Shown: positions 21,169 to 32,737, numbered from the stretch's first letter. The stretch is 64,000 nt of DNA from Azotobacter chroococcum (GCF_004339665.1 NZ_SMMU01000005.1:62001-126000), one strand, 5' to 3'. Notes: a model not told the origin generated them from the letters alone. Program-made: numbers and translations.

Positions 21169-22521
21169 TCACAAGCGACTCAAGTCATTGACCAGAGCCA
21201 GCAGCATGACCCCAACGACAAGGCTGATACCAATCTGCATTCCCCAAGCCTGGACTCGTTCCGACAAGGGGCGCCCCCGGGCCCACTCGACGAAATAGAA
21301 AAGCAGATGGCCGCCATCGAGCACCGGAATCGGCAGCAAATTGAGCACCCCCAAGCTTATGCTCAGATAGGCGAGAAAATTCAGAAAGTCTCCCACCCCT
21401 GACTGGGCTGAAGCGCCCGCCACTTTAGCAATGGTTATCGGCCCGCTCAAGTTTTTTACCGAGAGCTCGCCAAAGAGCATTTTCCTCAGGGAATCGAGAG
21501 TCAGGACGCTCATACCCCAGGTGCGCCGAAAGGCTTCACCGACCGCCTCCAGCGGACCGTGACGGACTTCACGAAGCATTTCCGGAGGCCATTCGGCAGC
21601 CTCCACGCCAGCCCCGAGATAGCCGCTGCGCGCCTCGCCTTCGCCGCGCCCCGCCAGCTCGACCGGCAGCTCGATTCGCTGCCCCTCCCGCTCGATCAGG
21701 AAGATGACTCGCGCCCCCGGGCGGGCACGCACCCGATCGACCACCTGCTGCCAGTCGTCCAGCGCCTGCCCGTCGAGCGCCAGCAGGCGGTCACCGCCTT
21801 GCAGACCGGCCGCCTGCGCCGGCCCCTTCGGGTCCAGCTGGGCCAAGACGGGGGCCAAGGCGGGACGCCACGGGCGAATCCCGAGACTGGCAATCGGATC
21901 GGGCTCCTCGACATCCTTCAGCCAGTCCTTGAGAACCACTTGGCGCTGGGCATTCACGCTGGAGTCCGGCTCGCGCACGGTGATCTCGAGCGTCCCGCTC
22001 TCGCCCAGGCGACGCACCATCTGCAGGTTGACCGCCGCCCAGCCGGCCGTCTCCTCGCCGTCCACCGCAAGGACCTCCTCTCCGGCCTGCAGCCCCGCAG
22101 CCGCCGCCGGACTACCCGCCTCCACGGCGCCAATGACCGGCCGCAGCTGCTGGCTGCCAAGCAAGGCCAGCAGCCAGAAGAACAGCAAAGCCAGGAGAAA
22201 GTTGGCAATCGGGCCGGCCGCAACGATGGCGATGCGCCGGACGACGCCCTGACGATTGAAGGTCTGCTCGAGCAGCCCCGAGGGAACCTCCCCCTCGCGC
22301 TCGTCGAGCATCTTGACATAGCCCCCCAGGGGAACCGCGGCGATCACGAACTCGGTGCCCTGGCGGTCGTGCCAGCGCAGCAGAGGCGTGCCGAAACCGA
22401 TGGAAAAGCGCAGCACCTTGACGCCGCAACGACGGGCGACCCAAAAATGGCCGAACTCGTGGAAGGTGACCAGCACCCCGAGCGCTACCAGGGTGCCGAT
22501 GATCATGTACAGAGCGCTCAT
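21169..22521 (-). CDS. rseP: RIP metalloprotease RseP
   Basis: RseP is the site-2-type inner-membrane protease that cuts an anti-sigma factor (MucA or RseA type) in envelope stress. The 450-residue protein shows the zinc motif HEFGH within VLVTFHEFGHFWVARRCGVK. Two PDZ domains lie in the middle (around SPAAAAGLQAGEEVLAVDG and DPKGPAQAAGLQGGDRLLALDG), and the C-terminal membrane motif is LNLLPIPVLDGGHLLFY. Its position next to bamA ties stress sensing to outer-membrane assembly. Confidence 0.97.
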   Translation of the reverse strand: MSALYMIIGTLVALGVLVTFHEFGHFWVARRCGVKVLRFSIGFGTPLLRWHDRQGTEFVIAAVPLGGYVKMLDEREGEVPSGLLEQTFNRQGVVRRIAIVAAGPIANFLLALLFFWLLALLGSQQLRPVIGAVEAGSPAAAAGLQAGEEVLAVDGEETAGWAAVNLQMVRRLGESGTLEITVREPDSSVNAQRQVVLKDWLKDVEEPDPIASLGIRPWRPALAPVLAQLDPKGPAQAAGLQGGDRLLALDGQALDDWQQVVDRVRARPGARVIFLIEREGQRIELPVELAGRGEGEARSGYLGAGVEAAEWPPEMLREVRHGPLEAVGEAFRRTWGMSVLTLDSLRKMLFGELSVKNLSGPITIAKVAGASAQSGVGDFLNFLAYLSISLGVLNLLPIPVLDGGHLLFYFVEWARGRPLSERVQAWGMQIGISLVVGVMLLALVNDLSRL

Positions 22522-22757
22522 TGCATTCCTCCGGATCCGACGATCGAGCCGCCGGACTCAAGTCCCGGTGTAGGGGCGCCAGGACAGGTTGGCGAACGTG
22601 CCTCACCGCCCGGGCGAAAGGGATAGGCTCGCCTCTTCGCTACGCGCCCGTGCATCCCCGCGCGCGAGGATACGCCACCTTTGTTACTGACCGGCCAGCC
22701 CCGGCATGGCACGACGGAAGGATCCTGCCGGCCGGGCCCGTCAGGCACCGGCCTGGC

Positions 22758-23945
22758 TCAGCGATTGTGACGCCGCAGCCAGCCCTCGGCCCGTGCACGG
22801 GCCTGACCATCGGCAAGCAGCACTGCTTCGAGGTCATCGATGGTGACGACCGGCTCGCCCTGCAGGACCTCCCCGATGATACTCGCGATTTCCGGAAAGC
22901 GGACACGCCCGTCGAGAAAGGCCGCCACGGCCACCTCATTGGCGGCGTTGAGCACGGCCGGCGCACTGCCGCCGGCCTCGGCCGCCTGCCGGGCCAGACG
23001 CAGGCAGGGAAAGCGCGATTCGTCGGGTGCCTGGAAGTCCAGACGGGCGATGGCGAACAGATCCAAGGGGGCGACCCCGGAATCGATGCGTTCGGGCCAG
23101 GCCAGGGCGTGGGCGATCGGCGTGCGCATATCCGGATTGCCCAGCTGCGCCAGCACCGAGCCATCGACATAATCGACCAGCGAATGGATCACGCTCTGCG
23201 GATGGACCACCACCTCGACCTGCGCGGGACGCGCATCGAACAGCCAGCAGGCCTCGATCAGCTCCAGGCCCTTGTTCATCATGCTGGCCGAATCCACGGA
23301 AATCTTCCGCCCCATCGACCAGTTGGGATGGGCGCAGGCCTGCACGGGCGTCACTTCGGCCAACGCGGCCGCCGAGGTTTCGCGGAACGGTCCGCCGGAG
23401 GCGGTCAGCAGGATACGCCGCACCCCGACCGCCGCCAGGCCCTGGCTGTAGCCGCTGGGCAGGCACTGAAAGATCGCATTGTGCTCGCTGTCGATCGGTA
23501 GCAGCTGCGCGCCGCTGCGCCGCACCGCCTGCATGAACAGGGCGCCGGACATCACCAGCGCCTCCTTGTTGGCCAGCAGGACCTTCTTGCCCGCCTCTAC
23601 CGCCGCCAGCGTGGGGCGCAATCCGGCAGCACCGACGATGGCCGCCATCACCGCATCCACCTCGGGATGGGCCGCCACCTCGCAAAGTCCTTCGCTGCCA
23701 GCCAATACCCGGGTAGCCAGACCGGCAGCGTGCAGCTCGTCCTCAAGCCGCCGCGCCGCCCCCGACTCGGGCACCACGGCATAACGGGGACGAAAGCGCA
23801 GGCAAAGAGCTTTCAGCTCGTCCAGGCGGGTGAATCCCGTCAGCGCGAAGGCCCGGTAACGCTCGGGATGACGGGCGATCACGTCCAGGGTGCTCAGGCC
23901 GATGGAGCCGGTGGCACCCAGCACGGTTATCTGTTGCGGATTCAA
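22758..23945 (-). CDS. dxr: 1-deoxy-D-xylulose 5-phosphate reductoisomerase
   Basis: Dxr (IspC) converts DXP to methylerythritol phosphate with NADPH, the committed MEP step and the fosmidomycin target. The protein has the Rossmann motif [29 protein letters not shown], the metal-binding [15 protein letters not shown], and the substrate-loop segment [24 protein letters not shown] start it at a TTG that overlaps the cdsA stop (TTGA), giving about 395 residues and the expected N-terminus NPQQITVLG. No ATG is available at the right place. Confidence 0.96.
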   Translation of the reverse strand: MNPQQITVLGATGSIGLSTLDVIARHPERYRAFALTGFTRLDELKALCLRFRPRYAVVPESGAARRLEDELHAAGLATRVLAGSEGLCEVAAHPEVDAVMAAIVGAAGLRPTLAAVEAGKKVLLANKEALVMSGALFMQAVRRSGAQLLPIDSEHNAIFQCLPSGYSQGLAAVGVRRILLTASGGPFRETSAAALAEVTPVQACAHPNWSMGRKISVDSASMMNKGLELIEACWLFDARPAQVEVVVHPQSVIHSLVDYVDGSVLAQLGNPDMRTPIAHALAWPERIDSGVAPLDLFAIARLDFQAPDESRFPCLRLARQAAEAGGSAPAVLNAANEVAVAAFLDGRVRFPEIASIIGEVLQGEPVVTIDDLEAVLLADGQARARAEGWLRRHNR

Positions 23946-24757
23946 GATGCCCCCCAACCGGCGATCCAGAGCATGACGACGAACATCGGAATGGCTGCCG
24001 TCAGGCTGTCGATGCGATCCAGCACACCGCCATGCCCGGGCAGCAGATGGCTGCTGTCCTTGAGACCGGCCTGGCGCTTGAACATGCTCTCGGTCAGGTC
24101 GCCGACCACCGAGATCAACACCACCAGAACGGTGCCGGCGAGCGCCAGCGCGAACTCGCCCGCCGACCAGCCACGGACCAGCCCGACAACCACGGCGACC
24201 AGCAGGCAGGCCAGCAGGCCGCCAGCCACCCCTTCCCAGCTCTTGCCGGGACTGACTTGCGGCGCCAGCTTGCGCCGGCCGAAGGCCCGGCCGACGAAAT
24301 AGGCGCCGATATCCGCGGCCCAGACCAGCACCATCACCGCCAGAATCAGCTGATTGCCCAGCGGCCACTGTTTGAGCAGCAGCAGGCCCTGCCAGGCCGG
24401 CAGGAGAATCAGCAGGCCGATCGCCAGCCGGCGGCCCGTTCCTTCCCAGCGATGACTGCTCTGCGGATAGCTCAGGACCAGCGGCACGGCCAGCAGCCAC
24501 CAGAGAACGCCGAGCAGCATGACCCCGGCCGCCAGCATCGGCAGCCAGTAGAGCAGCACGAGCAGAGCCGCGAGCGCCGCGGCGAAGCCCACGCGGGCCG
24601 GCTGCCCGGCGAAGCCGGCAAGCCGCGCCCACTCCCAGCCGCCCAGGGTGACGACCGCCCCGATGAACAGCGCGAAGACCCCGCCCTCGAGCAGGAAGAA
24701 GCCGGCCAGGGCGAGGGGTAGCAGCACCAGCGCAGTGAGGATTCGTTGCTTGAGCAT
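23942..24757 (-). CDS. cdsA: Phosphatidate cytidylyltransferase
   Basis: CdsA makes CDP-diacylglycerol from phosphatidic acid and CTP, the branch point for all phospholipids. The 271-residue protein is polytopic, starting [21 protein letters not shown], and carries the family signature near the C-terminus in [35 protein letters not shown]. Its ATG shares one base with the uppS stop, so translation is probably coupled to uppS. Confidence 0.97.
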   Translation of the reverse strand: MLKQRILTALVLLPLALAGFFLLEGGVFALFIGAVVTLGGWEWARLAGFAGQPARVGFAAALAALLVLLYWLPMLAAGVMLLGVLWWLLAVPLVLSYPQSSHRWEGTGRRLAIGLLILLPAWQGLLLLKQWPLGNQLILAVMVLVWAADIGAYFVGRAFGRRKLAPQVSPGKSWEGVAGGLLACLLVAVVVGLVRGWSAGEFALALAGTVLVVLISVVGDLTESMFKRQAGLKDSSHLLPGHGGVLDRIDSLTAAIPMFVVMLWIAGWGAS

Positions 24758-25512
24758 CAGGTCCGCGCCTCTGCTTCCACCTGTTCGCTGGTCTTGCCAA
24801 AGCGGCGCTGACGGGAAGCGAAGTCGGCCAATGCCTGACGCATGGCCTCCTGCTTGAAGTCCGGCCAGTACAGATCGGTGAAATACAGCTCGGCATAGGC
24901 CAGCTGCCAGAGCAGGAAGTTGCTGATGCGATGATCCCCACCGGTACGAATGCACAGGTCCGGCAGCGGCTGATCACCGGTCGTCAGGCAGCTTTGCAGG
25001 AGCTGCGGACTGATGTCGTCCGGGCGCAGATGGCCGGCCTGAACCTCCCGTGCCAAGCGCTGCACGGCCTGGGCGATGTCCCACTGGCCACCGTAGTTGG
25101 CGGCGACCTGCAGGAGCAACCCCGTCTGCCCGGCGGTCTGCAGCTCGGCCTCGCGCATGGCGGCCTGCAGTTCCGGACTGAAGCGCGAGCGATCGCCGAT
25201 GATGCGCAGGCAGATGCCGTTCTCGCTGAGCCTTCTCGCCTCGCGGCGCAGGGCCGCCAGGAACAGCTCCATCAAGGCACCGACCTCGGCAGCCGGGCGC
25301 TGCCAGTTCTCGCTGGAAAAGGCGAACAGGGTCAGCACCTCGACCCCCGCCTCGACGCACACCTCAATCACCGCCCGCACCGCGTCGACCCCCGCCTTGT
25401 GCCCGGCGATGCCGGGCAGCAGGCGCTTCTTCGCCCAGCGGTTGTTGCCATCCATGATGATGGCCACATGACGCGGCACCACGGCAGGAGCAGCGGTCTT
25501 GAATTTGTCCAT
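24757..25512 (-). CDS. uppS: Isoprenyl transferase (undecaprenyl diphosphate synthase)
   Basis: UppS adds isopentenyl units to farnesyl diphosphate in cis to form the C55 carrier lipid for peptidoglycan and O-antigen. The 251-residue protein starts with [19 protein letters not shown], whose Asp binds magnesium, and has [15 protein letters not shown] and [25 protein letters not shown], all family blocks. It sits with dxr, so early and late isoprenoid steps are encoded together. Confidence 0.97.
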   Translation of the reverse strand: MDKFKTAAPAVVPRHVAIIMDGNNRWAKKRLLPGIAGHKAGVDAVRAVIEVCVEAGVEVLTLFAFSSENWQRPAAEVGALMELFLAALRREARRLSENGICLRIIGDRSRFSPELQAAMREAELQTAGQTGLLLQVAANYGGQWDIAQAVQRLAREVQAGHLRPDDISPQLLQSCLTTGDQPLPDLCIRTGGDHRISNFLLWQLAYAELYFTDLYWPDFKQEAMRQALADFASRQRRFGKTSEQVEAEART

Positions 25513-25535
25513 GAAAATTCCCGTAACGGCCGTCG

Positions 25536-26093
25536 TTACACGGCCATGAGATCGGCCTCCTTGGCCTCCAGCGCCTTGTCGACCTCGGCGATGGCCTTGT
25601 CGGTGAGCTTCTGCACCTCATCGGCCGCGCGACGCTCGTCGTCCTCGCTGATTTCCTTCTCCTTGACCAGGTCCTTGAGCTGGGCCAGGGCATCGCGACG
25701 GATGTTGCGCACCGCGACCCGGGCATTTTCCGCTTCGGCACGCGCCTGCTTGGTGTAGCCCTTGCGGGTTTCCTCGGTCAGCGCCGGCATCGGCACGCGG
25801 ATGGTGGTACCGGCGGTCGCCGGATTGAGACCCAGATCGGAGGTCATGATGGCCTTCTCCACCGCCTGGATCATGCTCCTGTCGAACACGGTCAGCGCCA
25901 GGGTGCGAGCATCCTCGGCGACCACGTTGGCCACCTGGCGCAACGGCGTGTCGGCCCCATAGTAGGAAACCATGACGCTGTCCAGGATGCTCGGATGGGC
26001 GCGACCGGTGCGAATCTTGGCGAAGGCGTGCTCCAGGGACTCCAGGCTCTTCTTCATGCGCGCCTGCGCGTCCTTCTTGATCTCATTGATCAT
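25536..26093 (-). CDS. frr: Ribosome recycling factor
   Basis: Frr works with EF-G to split the post-termination ribosome. The 185-residue protein, the normal length, contains [38 protein letters not shown] and [26 protein letters not shown], the hinge and helical bundle of the family. Its start lies 11 bases inside the pyrH end. Confidence 0.98.
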   Translation of the reverse strand: MINEIKKDAQARMKKSLESLEHAFAKIRTGRAHPSILDSVMVSYYGADTPLRQVANVVAEDARTLALTVFDRSMIQAVEKAIMTSDLGLNPATAGTTIRVPMPALTEETRKGYTKQARAEAENARVAVRNIRRDALAQLKDLVKEKEISEDDERRAADEVQKLTDKAIAEVDKALEAKEADLMAV

Positions 26094-26832
26094 GCTTGCT
26101 TTCCTCGATCAGGGTTCCTTCGGCACCGCCGACCACGATGTTCAGCAGGGCACCCGGTTTGTTCATATTGAAGACGCGCAGCGGCATCTTGTGATCGCGA
26201 CACAGACAAATGGCGGTCAGGTCCATCACGCCCAGCTTGCGATCCAGCACCTCGTCGTAGGTCAGGTACTCGAACTTCTCGGCATTCGGGTCCTTGAAGG
26301 GATCGGCCGTATAGACGCCGTCCACCTTGGTGGCCTTGAGCACCAGGTCGGCATCGACCTCGATGGCCCGCAGGCAGGCCGCGGAGTCCGTGGTGAAGAA
26401 GGGGTTACCGGTTCCCGCGGCGAAGATCACCACCTCGCCGGAAACCAGATGACGCATGGCCTTGCGCCGGTCATAGTGATCGGTCACACCGACCATGGAG
26501 ATAGCCGACATGACGGTCGCCGGGATGTTGGAGCGCTCCAGGGCATCGCGCATGGCCAGGGCGTTCATCACCGTGGCCAGCATGCCCATATGGTCGCCCG
26601 TGACCCGGTCCATGCCGGCAGCGGACAATGCGGCGCCGCGGAACAGGTTGCCACCACCGATCACCAGACCGACCTGTACGCCGATGCCGACCAGCTGACC
26701 GACCTCCAGCGCCATGCGGTCCAGCACCTTGGGGTCGATGCCGAACTCCTCGGAGCCCATCAAAGCTTCGCCGCTGAGCTTGAGCAGAATGCGTTTATAG
26801 CGAGGTTGACGACCACTCACCTGCTGGGCCAT
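26083..26832 (-). CDS. pyrH: Uridylate kinase
   Basis: PyrH phosphorylates UMP to UDP in the bacterial-specific kinase family and supplies UTP for PyrG and UDP-sugars. The 249-residue protein has [14 protein letters not shown], the nucleotide-site [31 protein letters not shown] and the late segment [16 protein letters not shown]. It overlaps frr by 11 bases. Transcription probably begins in the 306-base gap after tsf. Confidence 0.98.
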   Translation of the reverse strand: MAQQVSGRQPRYKRILLKLSGEALMGSEEFGIDPKVLDRMALEVGQLVGIGVQVGLVIGGGNLFRGAALSAAGMDRVTGDHMGMLATVMNALAMRDALERSNIPATVMSAISMVGVTDHYDRRKAMRHLVSGEVVIFAAGTGNPFFTTDSAACLRAIEVDADLVLKATKVDGVYTADPFKDPNAEKFEYLTYDEVLDRKLGVMDLTAICLCRDHKMPLRVFNMNKPGALLNIVVGGAEGTLIEESKHDQ

Positions 26833-27138
26833 TGCGTATCTCTCCTGCGGCTCTATCTATATCAGTCGAAACAGGCACGCGGCCTGCCGTTGCGCTGTGC
26901 CGGGAACGGCACCGGCCGGCGGCCGATCAACCTGGCGAAGCGGCTGCATCACCCGGCTGCCTGCAAATTGGTTGTAGCGGTCGATCCGGCATCGCGACAG
27001 CAGTGACACATTGTCACGCTGCACCCCAGCCTCTGGGCCGCCCGGTGCCGGGCCGGCAAACCGCAGGCCGCCAGTCGACAAAGAGGCTGCACGCGCGAGC
27101 GGGCAGCCTCTTGTCGGGACGACGGAATCGAAGCCGTC
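26833..27138. other. Intergenic region between tsf and pyrH
   Basis: This 306-base gap holds the tsf terminator at its left end (27077-27115). The rest should contain the pyrH promoter, since pyrH-frr-uppS runs away from it, but I see no clear -35/-10 pair. No plausible coding region or RNA gene is visible. Confidence 0.5.
27077..27115 (-). terminator. Intrinsic terminator of rpsB-tsf
   Basis: A 10-base perfect stem (aagaggctgc / gcagcctctt), extended by three to four pairs past a one-base bulge, begins about 24 bases after the tsf stop. The minus strand carries a short T tract at its end. Position and structure fit the end of the rpsB-tsf transcript. Confidence 0.75.
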
Positions 27139-28008
27139 TTATTGCTTGCTGGCAGCCAGCTGGGCAGCCACTTCGGCAGCGAAGTCGACTTCCACCTTCT
27201 CAATGCCCTCACCCACTTCGTAGCGGACGAAGGAAACGATCTCGGCCCCGGCCTTCTTGGCCAGATCGCCGACCTTGACTTCCGGGTCCTTGACGAACGG
27301 CTGCTCGACCAGACTGGCCTCGGCGAGGAACTTGTTGATACGCCCCTTGACCATGTTCTCGACGATGTTTTCCGGCTTGCCGGCGATCTTGTCGGCGTTC
27401 AGGGCCAGGAAGATTTCCTTTTCCTTGGCGATCGCTTCCTCGGAAACCTGGGACGGGTTCAGGAACTGCGGGTTGCTGGCCGCCACATGCATGGCGATTT
27501 CCTTAGCCAGCTCGGTGCTGCCGCCCTTCAGGGTGACCAGAACGCCGATGCGGTGACCGTGCAGGTAGGCGCCCACCACGTCGCCCTCGACCCGGGTCAG
27601 ACGGCGGATGTTGACGTTCTCGCCGCACTTGGCCACCAAGGCCTCGCGTGCCGACTCCTGGGCCGCGATCAGCGGAGCGGCTTCGGTCAGCTTGTCGGCG
27701 AAGGCCTTCTCGAGGCTCTCGGCCACGAAGGCCTTGAAGTCGTCCTGCAGGGCCAGGAAGTCGGTCTGGGAGTTGATCTCGATGATCACGGCCGCCTTGC
27801 TGTCATCGGACAGCTTGACCGCGATGGAGCCTTCGGCGGCAATGTTGCCGGCCTTCTTGGCCGCCTTGATCGCACCGGCGGCGCGCATGTCGTCGATAGC
27901 CTTCTCGATGTCGCCACCAGCGGCAGTCAGGGCCTTCTTGCAATCCATCATGCCCTGGCCGGTACGTTCGCGCAGTTCCTTGACCAGCGCCGCAGTAATC
28001 TCTGCCAT
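27139..28008 (-). CDS. tsf: Elongation factor Ts
   Basis: EF-Ts is the nucleotide exchange factor for EF-Tu. The 289-residue protein starts MAEITAALVKELRERTGQGMMDCKKAL, the conserved N-terminal domain, and contains INSQTDFLA and the core repeats through VGAYLHGHRIGVLV. I rejected an 11-codon upstream extension because the family begins at MAEIT. It is downstream of rpsB with a terminator-like hairpin between them. Confidence 0.98.
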   Translation of the reverse strand: MAEITAALVKELRERTGQGMMDCKKALTAAGGDIEKAIDDMRAAGAIKAAKKAGNIAAEGSIAVKLSDDSKAAVIIEINSQTDFLALQDDFKAFVAESLEKAFADKLTEAAPLIAAQESAREALVAKCGENVNIRRLTRVEGDVVGAYLHGHRIGVLVTLKGGSTELAKEIAMHVAASNPQFLNPSQVSEEAIAKEKEIFLALNADKIAGKPENIVENMVKGRINKFLAEASLVEQPFVKDPEVKVGDLAKKAGAEIVSFVRYEVGEGIEKVEVDFAAEVAAQLAASKQ

Positions 28009-28089
28009 GTTCGCAATCCTCTTGAATAGGTTTTCAACCATTCCGCCCGCGGGATCGGGCGTTTCCGATCTTCAGATATGAAGGTGGCA

Positions 28090-28112
28090 AAAAGGGGGCC
28101 TAGCCCCCTTCT
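28090..28112 (-). terminator. Attenuator-like hairpin between rpsB and tsf
   Basis: An 8-base perfect stem (aagggggc / gccccctt) with a three-base loop is followed on the minus strand by five T residues. It lies in the 135-base gap between the rpsB stop and tsf. In E. coli, rpsB-tsf is one operon with partial termination between the genes, so an attenuator is the likely reading. Confidence 0.75.
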
Positions 28113-28143
28113 TGCGCAGCGGGTACCGCCTGGCGTCCCGCGC

Positions 28144-28884
28144 TTAGCCTTCCGAGGCCTCGGAGGCAGCGACTTCCTCGACGAACTCGTCGCCGGTGCT
28201 GGCGTTCTGACGGCCGTTCAGCACGGCATCGGCCACGGCGCTCAGGTACAGGTGCACGGCACGGATGGCGTCGTCGTTGCCCGGGATGATGTAGTCCACG
28301 CCCTCGGGGCTGCTGTTGGTATCGACCACGCCTATGACCGGAATGCCCAGCTTGTTGGCTTCGGTAATGGCAATGCGCTCGTGGTCGACGTCGATCACGA
28401 ACATCGCGTCCGGCAGACCGCCCATCTCCTTGATGCCGCCCAGGCTGCGCTCCAGCTTCTCCAGATCGCGAGTGCGCATCAGCGCCTCTTTCTTGGTCAG
28501 CTTGGCGAAGGTGCCGTCCTGGGACTGGACTTCCAGCTCGCGCAGGCGCTTGATGGAGGCGCGAATGGTCTTGTAGTTGGTCAGCATGCCGCCCAGCCAG
28601 CGGTGGTCGACGTAAGGCATGCCGCAACGGGCGGCCTCTTCACGGACCAGCTTGCCGGCGGAACGCTTGGTGCCGACGAACAGGATCTTGTTCTTGCCCA
28701 CTGCCAGCTTCTCGACGAAGCGCAGGGCTTCGTTGAACATCGGCAGGGTCTTTTCCAGATTGATGATGTGGATCTTGTTGCGCGCGCCGAAGATGTACTT
28801 GCCCATCTTCGGGTTCCAGTAACGGGTCTGGTGGCCGAAGTGGCAGCCAGCCTTCAGCATGTCGCGCATATTGACTTGGGACAT
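28144..28884 (-). CDS. rpsB: 30S ribosomal protein S2
   Basis: S2 is a small-subunit protein located near S1 at the mRNA exit side. The 246-residue product begins [27 protein letters not shown], the family signature, and includes [19 protein letters not shown] and [23 protein letters not shown] start it at the ATG giving MSQVNM; 48 further in-frame codons upstream are leader sequence. Autogenous control by S2 is known in E. coli, but I did not identify the leader structure here. Confidence 0.98.
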   Translation of the reverse strand: MSQVNMRDMLKAGCHFGHQTRYWNPKMGKYIFGARNKIHIINLEKTLPMFNEALRFVEKLAVGKNKILFVGTKRSAGKLVREEAARCGMPYVDHRWLGGMLTNYKTIRASIKRLRELEVQSQDGTFAKLTKKEALMRTRDLEKLERSLGGIKEMGGLPDAMFVIDVDHERIAITEANKLGIPVIGVVDTNSSPEGVDYIIPGNDDAIRAVHLYLSAVADAVLNGRQNASTGDEFVEEVAASEASEG

Positions 28885-29016
28885 TTCAATTCCTCGATCG
28901 AGTCGGGTTAGGCCTCCACGCATCCCGATATCCAACCCTTGCGGGCACCCAGGATACCGTGCCGATACGTGTGTGGGGTTAGTGCTCGCGAACGACGGGC
29001 CCGCCGAGCGGCGCGT

Positions 29017-29022
29017 TTTATA
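29017..29022 (-). promoter_or_regulatory. Candidate -10 element for rpsB
   Basis: TATAAA lies on the minus strand about 133 bases before the rpsB start, in the divergent gap with map. The -35 match is poor. The distance leaves a long leader, as expected for an autoregulated ribosomal operon. This is motif resemblance only. Confidence 0.3.
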
Positions 29023-29141
29023 GCACAAAAGCCGGGCACAGGCTACCGACCCTGCTCGCCGCGCGGCGCCCGCTCGATTTGGTTTATCATCGCGCCTTTC
29101 CGAACGAAGGCCCGCGCCCCGGGCGCCGAGAGAGAATCTGC

Positions 29142-29924
29142 ATGACCGTCACCATCAAGACGCCCGAGGAAATCGAAAAAATGCGCGTGGCCGGCCGCCT
29201 GGCCGCCGAGGTGCTGGAAATGATCGGCGAGCACGTCAAGCCGGGCGTCACCACCGAGGAACTGGACCGCATCTGTCACGACCATATCGTCAACGTGCAG
29301 CACGCCATTCCCGCCCCGCTCAACTACAAGGGCTTTCCCAAGTCGATCTGCACCTCGGTCAACCATGTGGTCTGCCACGGCATTCCCAACGACAAGCCAC
29401 TGAAGGACGGTGACATCGTCAACCTCGACATCACTGTGATCAAGGACGGCTATCACGGCGACACCAGCATGATGTTCCTGGTCGGCAACACCCCGGAGTG
29501 GGCGAAGCGCCTGTGCCAGGTGACCCAGGAATGCCTGTACAAGGGCATCGAACTGGTGCGCCCGGGCGCCCACCTAGGCGACATCGGCGAGGCGATCCAG
29601 AAGCACGCCGAGAAGAACGGTTTCTCGGTGGTCCGCGAGTACTGCGGGCACGGCATCGGTGCAGTGTTCCACGAGGAGCCCCAGGTGCTCCACTACGGCC
29701 GCGCCGGCACCGGTCTCGAACTCAAGGAAGGCATGACCTTCACCATCGAGCCGATGATCAACCAGGGCCGCGCGGAAACCCGCCTGCTGGGCGACGGCTG
29801 GACCGCCATCACCAAGGACCGCAAGCTCTCCGCCCAGTGGGAGCACACCCTGCTGGTCACCGCCGACGGCTACGAGGTCCTCACCCTGCGCCGCGACGAC
29901 ACCATCGCCCGCACCCCGCGCTGA
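29142..29924 (+). CDS. map: Methionine aminopeptidase type I
   Basis: Map removes the initiator methionine from new proteins. The 260-residue product has the di-metal ligands in [19 protein letters not shown] (two Asp), [20 protein letters not shown] (His), [10 protein letters not shown] (Glu) and QWEHTLLVT (Glu). I start at the ATG giving [19 protein letters not shown]; the upstream in-frame 21 codons are leader. It is divergent from rpsB and 46 bases before glnD, as in P. aeruginosa. Confidence 0.97.
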   Translation: MTVTIKTPEEIEKMRVAGRLAAEVLEMIGEHVKPGVTTEELDRICHDHIVNVQHAIPAPLNYKGFPKSICTSVNHVVCHGIPNDKPLKDGDIVNLDITVIKDGYHGDTSMMFLVGNTPEWAKRLCQVTQECLYKGIELVRPGAHLGDIGEAIQKHAEKNGFSVVREYCGHGIGAVFHEEPQVLHYGRAGTGLELKEGMTFTIEPMINQGRAETRLLGDGWTAITKDRKLSAQWEHTLLVTADGYEVLTLRRDDTIARTPR

Positions 29925-29970
29925 CTCGCGCCGGCCCATGAACATCCGACCGTAGTAGACAGGTGACGCC

Positions 29971-32670
29971 ATGCCGCAGGTGGACCCCGAGTTGTTCGAC
30001 CCCGGGCAGTTCCAGGCCGAACTGGCCCTCAAGTCCAGCCCCATCGCCGCCTTCAAGAAGGCGCTGCGGCGTGCCCGGGAGGTGCTCGACGCACGCTTCC
30101 GGGAGGGCCGCGACATCCGCCGGCTGATCGAGGATCGCGCCTGGTTCGTCGACCAGATCCTCGCCCTGGCCTGGAGCCGTTTCGACTGGAGCGAGGACGC
30201 CGACATCGCCCTGATCGCCGTCGGTGGCTACGGCCGCGGCGAGCTGCACCCCTGCTCGGACATCGACCTGCTGATCCTGATGGACGGCGCCGACCACGAG
30301 GTCTTCCGCGACTCGATCGAGGGCTTTCTCACCCTGCTCTGGGACATCGGCCTGGAGGTCGGGCAGAGCGTGCGCTCGCTGGCCGAATGCGCCGAGGAAG
30401 CACAGGCCGACCTGACGGTGATCACCAACCTGATGGAAAGCCGGATCATCGCCGGCCCCGAGCACCTGCGCCAGCGCATGCAGGAAGTCACCCGCGCGCA
30501 GCAGATGTGGCCGAGCCGGGCCTTCTTCCTCGCCAAGCGCGCCGAACAGAAGGCCCGCCACGCCCGCTACAACGACACCGAATACAACCTCGAGCCCAAC
30601 GTCAAGGGCTCGCCCGGCGGCCTGCGCGACATCCAGACCATCCTCTGGATCGCCCGCCGCCAGTTCGGCACCCTCAACCTGCACGCCATGGTCGACCAGG
30701 GCTTCCTGCTGGAAAGCGAATACACCCTGCTCGCCGAATCCCAGGAATTTCTCTGGAAGGTGCGCTACGCCCTGCACATGCTCGCCGGGCGCGCCGAGGA
30801 CCGCCTGCTGTTCGATCTGCAGCGGCAGATCGCCGGGCTGCTCGGCTACGAGGACAGCAACGTCAAGCTGGCGGTCGAGCGCTTCATGCAGAAGTACTAC
30901 CGGGTGGTGATGGGCATCGCCGAGCTGACCGAACTGGTCTTCCAGCACTTCGAGGAAGTCATCCTGGCCGGCGACGCCGCCGGCCGGGTCGAGCCGCTGA
31001 ACGAGCGCTTCCAGGTGCGCGACGGCTATCTGGAGGTCACCCGGGGGAGCGTCTTCGAGGAAGCCCCCTCCGCCCTCCTGGAAATCTTCGTGCTGCTGGC
31101 CCGGCATCCGGAAATCAAGGGCGTGCGCGCCGACACCATCCGCCTGCTGCGCGACCACCGCTACCTGATCGACGACGCCTTCCGCCGCGATCCCCACAAC
31201 ACCGGTCTGTTCATCGAGCTGTTCAAGAGCAGCCAGGGCATCCACCGCAACCTGCGGCGGATGAACCGCTACGGCATCCTCGGCCGCTACCTGCCGGAGT
31301 TCGGCCATATCGTTGGCCAGATGCAGCACGACCTGTTCCACATCTATACGGTCGATGCCCACACCCTGCACCTGATCAAGCACCTGCGCAAACTCTTCTG
31401 GCCAGAGCTGGCGGAGAAATACCCGCTGGCCAGCAAGCTGATCGAGAAGCTGCCCAAGCCCGAACTGGTCTACCTGGCCGGCCTCTATCACGACATCGGC
31501 AAGGGCCGCGGCGGCGACCACTCGGAGCTCGGCGCCGCCGACGCCCTGGCCTTCTGCCAGCGCCACCAGCTGCCGGGCTGGGACACCCAGCTGATCGTCT
31601 GGCTGGTGCGCAACCACCTGCTGATGTCCACCACCGCCCAGCGCAAGGACCTCTCCGACCCGCAGGTGATCTTCGACTTCGCCCAGAAGGTCCGCGACCA
31701 GACCTACCTGGACTACCTCTACGTGCTCACCGTGGCGGACATCAACGCGACCAACCCGACGCTCTGGAACTCCTGGCGGGCCAGTCTGCTGCGCCAGCTC
31801 TACACCGAGACCAAGCACGCCCTGCGCCGCGGCCTGGAACATCCGGTCGGCCGCGAGGAGCAGATCCTCCAGACGCAGAACGCCGCGCTGGACATCCTGG
31901 TGCGCAGCGGCACCGACCCCGACGATGCCGAGCAGCTGTGGTCGCAACTGGGCGACGACTATTTCCTGCGCCACACCTCCAGCGACATCGCCTGGCACAC
32001 CGAGGCGATCCTCCAGCACCCCGACAGCGCCGGGCCGCTGGTGCTGATCAAGGAGACCACCCAGCGCGAGTTCGAGGGCGCCACCCAGATCTTCATCTAC
32101 GCGCCGGACCAGCACGACTTCTTCGCCGTGACCGTGGCCGCCATGGACCAGCTCAACCTGAGCATCCACGACGCCCGCATCATCACCTCGACCAGCCAGT
32201 TCACCCTCGACACCTACATCGTGCTCGACGCCGACGGCGGCTCGATCGGCGAAAACCCGATGCGCATCCAGGAGATCCGCGGCGGGCTGGTGGAAGCCCT
32301 GCGCAATCCGGCCGACTACCCGACCATCATCCAGCGCCGAGTGCCTCGCCAGCTCAAGCACTTCGCCTTCGCACCGCAGGTCACCATCCACAACGACGCG
32401 CTGCGTCCGGTGACCATCCTCGAGATCATCGCCCCGGACCGCCCCGGCCTGCTGGCGCGGATCGGCAAGATCTTCCTGGACTTCGACCTGTCGCTGCAGA
32501 ATGCCAAGATCGCCACCCTCGGCGAGCGGGTCGAGGACGTGTTCTTCGTCACCGATGCGCACCACCAGCCGCTGTCCGATCCGGAACTCTGCGCCCGCCT
32601 GCAGCTGGCGATCGTCGAGCAGTTGGCGGACGGCGACAGCCACATCCAGCCGAGCCGGATCAGCATCTGA
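29971..32670 (+). CDS. glnD: Bifunctional uridylyltransferase/uridylyl-removing enzyme GlnD
   Basis: GlnD is the primary glutamine sensor: it uridylylates PII proteins when glutamine is low and deuridylylates them when it is high. The 899-residue protein has a nucleotidyltransferase domain with [19 protein letters not shown] at about residues 73-110 and an HD hydrolase domain with [17 protein letters not shown] at about residue 510. Two C-terminal ACT domains follow; the last contains [18 protein letters not shown]. All three parts look intact. In a diazotroph this protein would also feed nitrogen-fixation control. Confidence 0.98.
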   Translation: MPQVDPELFDPGQFQAELALKSSPIAAFKKALRRAREVLDARFREGRDIRRLIEDRAWFVDQILALAWSRFDWSEDADIALIAVGGYGRGELHPCSDIDLLILMDGADHEVFRDSIEGFLTLLWDIGLEVGQSVRSLAECAEEAQADLTVITNLMESRIIAGPEHLRQRMQEVTRAQQMWPSRAFFLAKRAEQKARHARYNDTEYNLEPNVKGSPGGLRDIQTILWIARRQFGTLNLHAMVDQGFLLESEYTLLAESQEFLWKVRYALHMLAGRAEDRLLFDLQRQIAGLLGYEDSNVKLAVERFMQKYYRVVMGIAELTELVFQHFEEVILAGDAAGRVEPLNERFQVRDGYLEVTRGSVFEEAPSALLEIFVLLARHPEIKGVRADTIRLLRDHRYLIDDAFRRDPHNTGLFIELFKSSQGIHRNLRRMNRYGILGRYLPEFGHIVGQMQHDLFHIYTVDAHTLHLIKHLRKLFWPELAEKYPLASKLIEKLPKPELVYLAGLYHDIGKGRGGDHSELGAADALAFCQRHQLPGWDTQLIVWLVRNHLLMSTTAQRKDLSDPQVIFDFAQKVRDQTYLDYLYVLTVADINATNPTLWNSWRASLLRQLYTETKHALRRGLEHPVGREEQILQTQNAALDILVRSGTDPDDAEQLWSQLGDDYFLRHTSSDIAWHTEAILQHPDSAGPLVLIKETTQREFEGATQIFIYAPDQHDFFAVTVAAMDQLNLSIHDARIITSTSQFTLDTYIVLDADGGSIGENPMRIQEIRGGLVEALRNPADYPTIIQRRVPRQLKHFAFAPQVTIHNDALRPVTILEIIAPDRPGLLARIGKIFLDFDLSLQNAKIATLGERVEDVFFVTDAHHQPLSDPELCARLQLAIVEQLADGDSHIQPSRISI

Positions 32671-32737
32671 ACCTTGAACAGGGCGGCCCGTCCCCAGCGC
32701 CGGACGGCCTACCGCCTGCGCTCACCAGGAAAGCCCC

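Noticed and set aside
22522-22757. Possible small gene between rseP and dxr
   Set aside because: Open frames there are extensions or shadows of dxr and rseP without ribosome-binding sites or family features.
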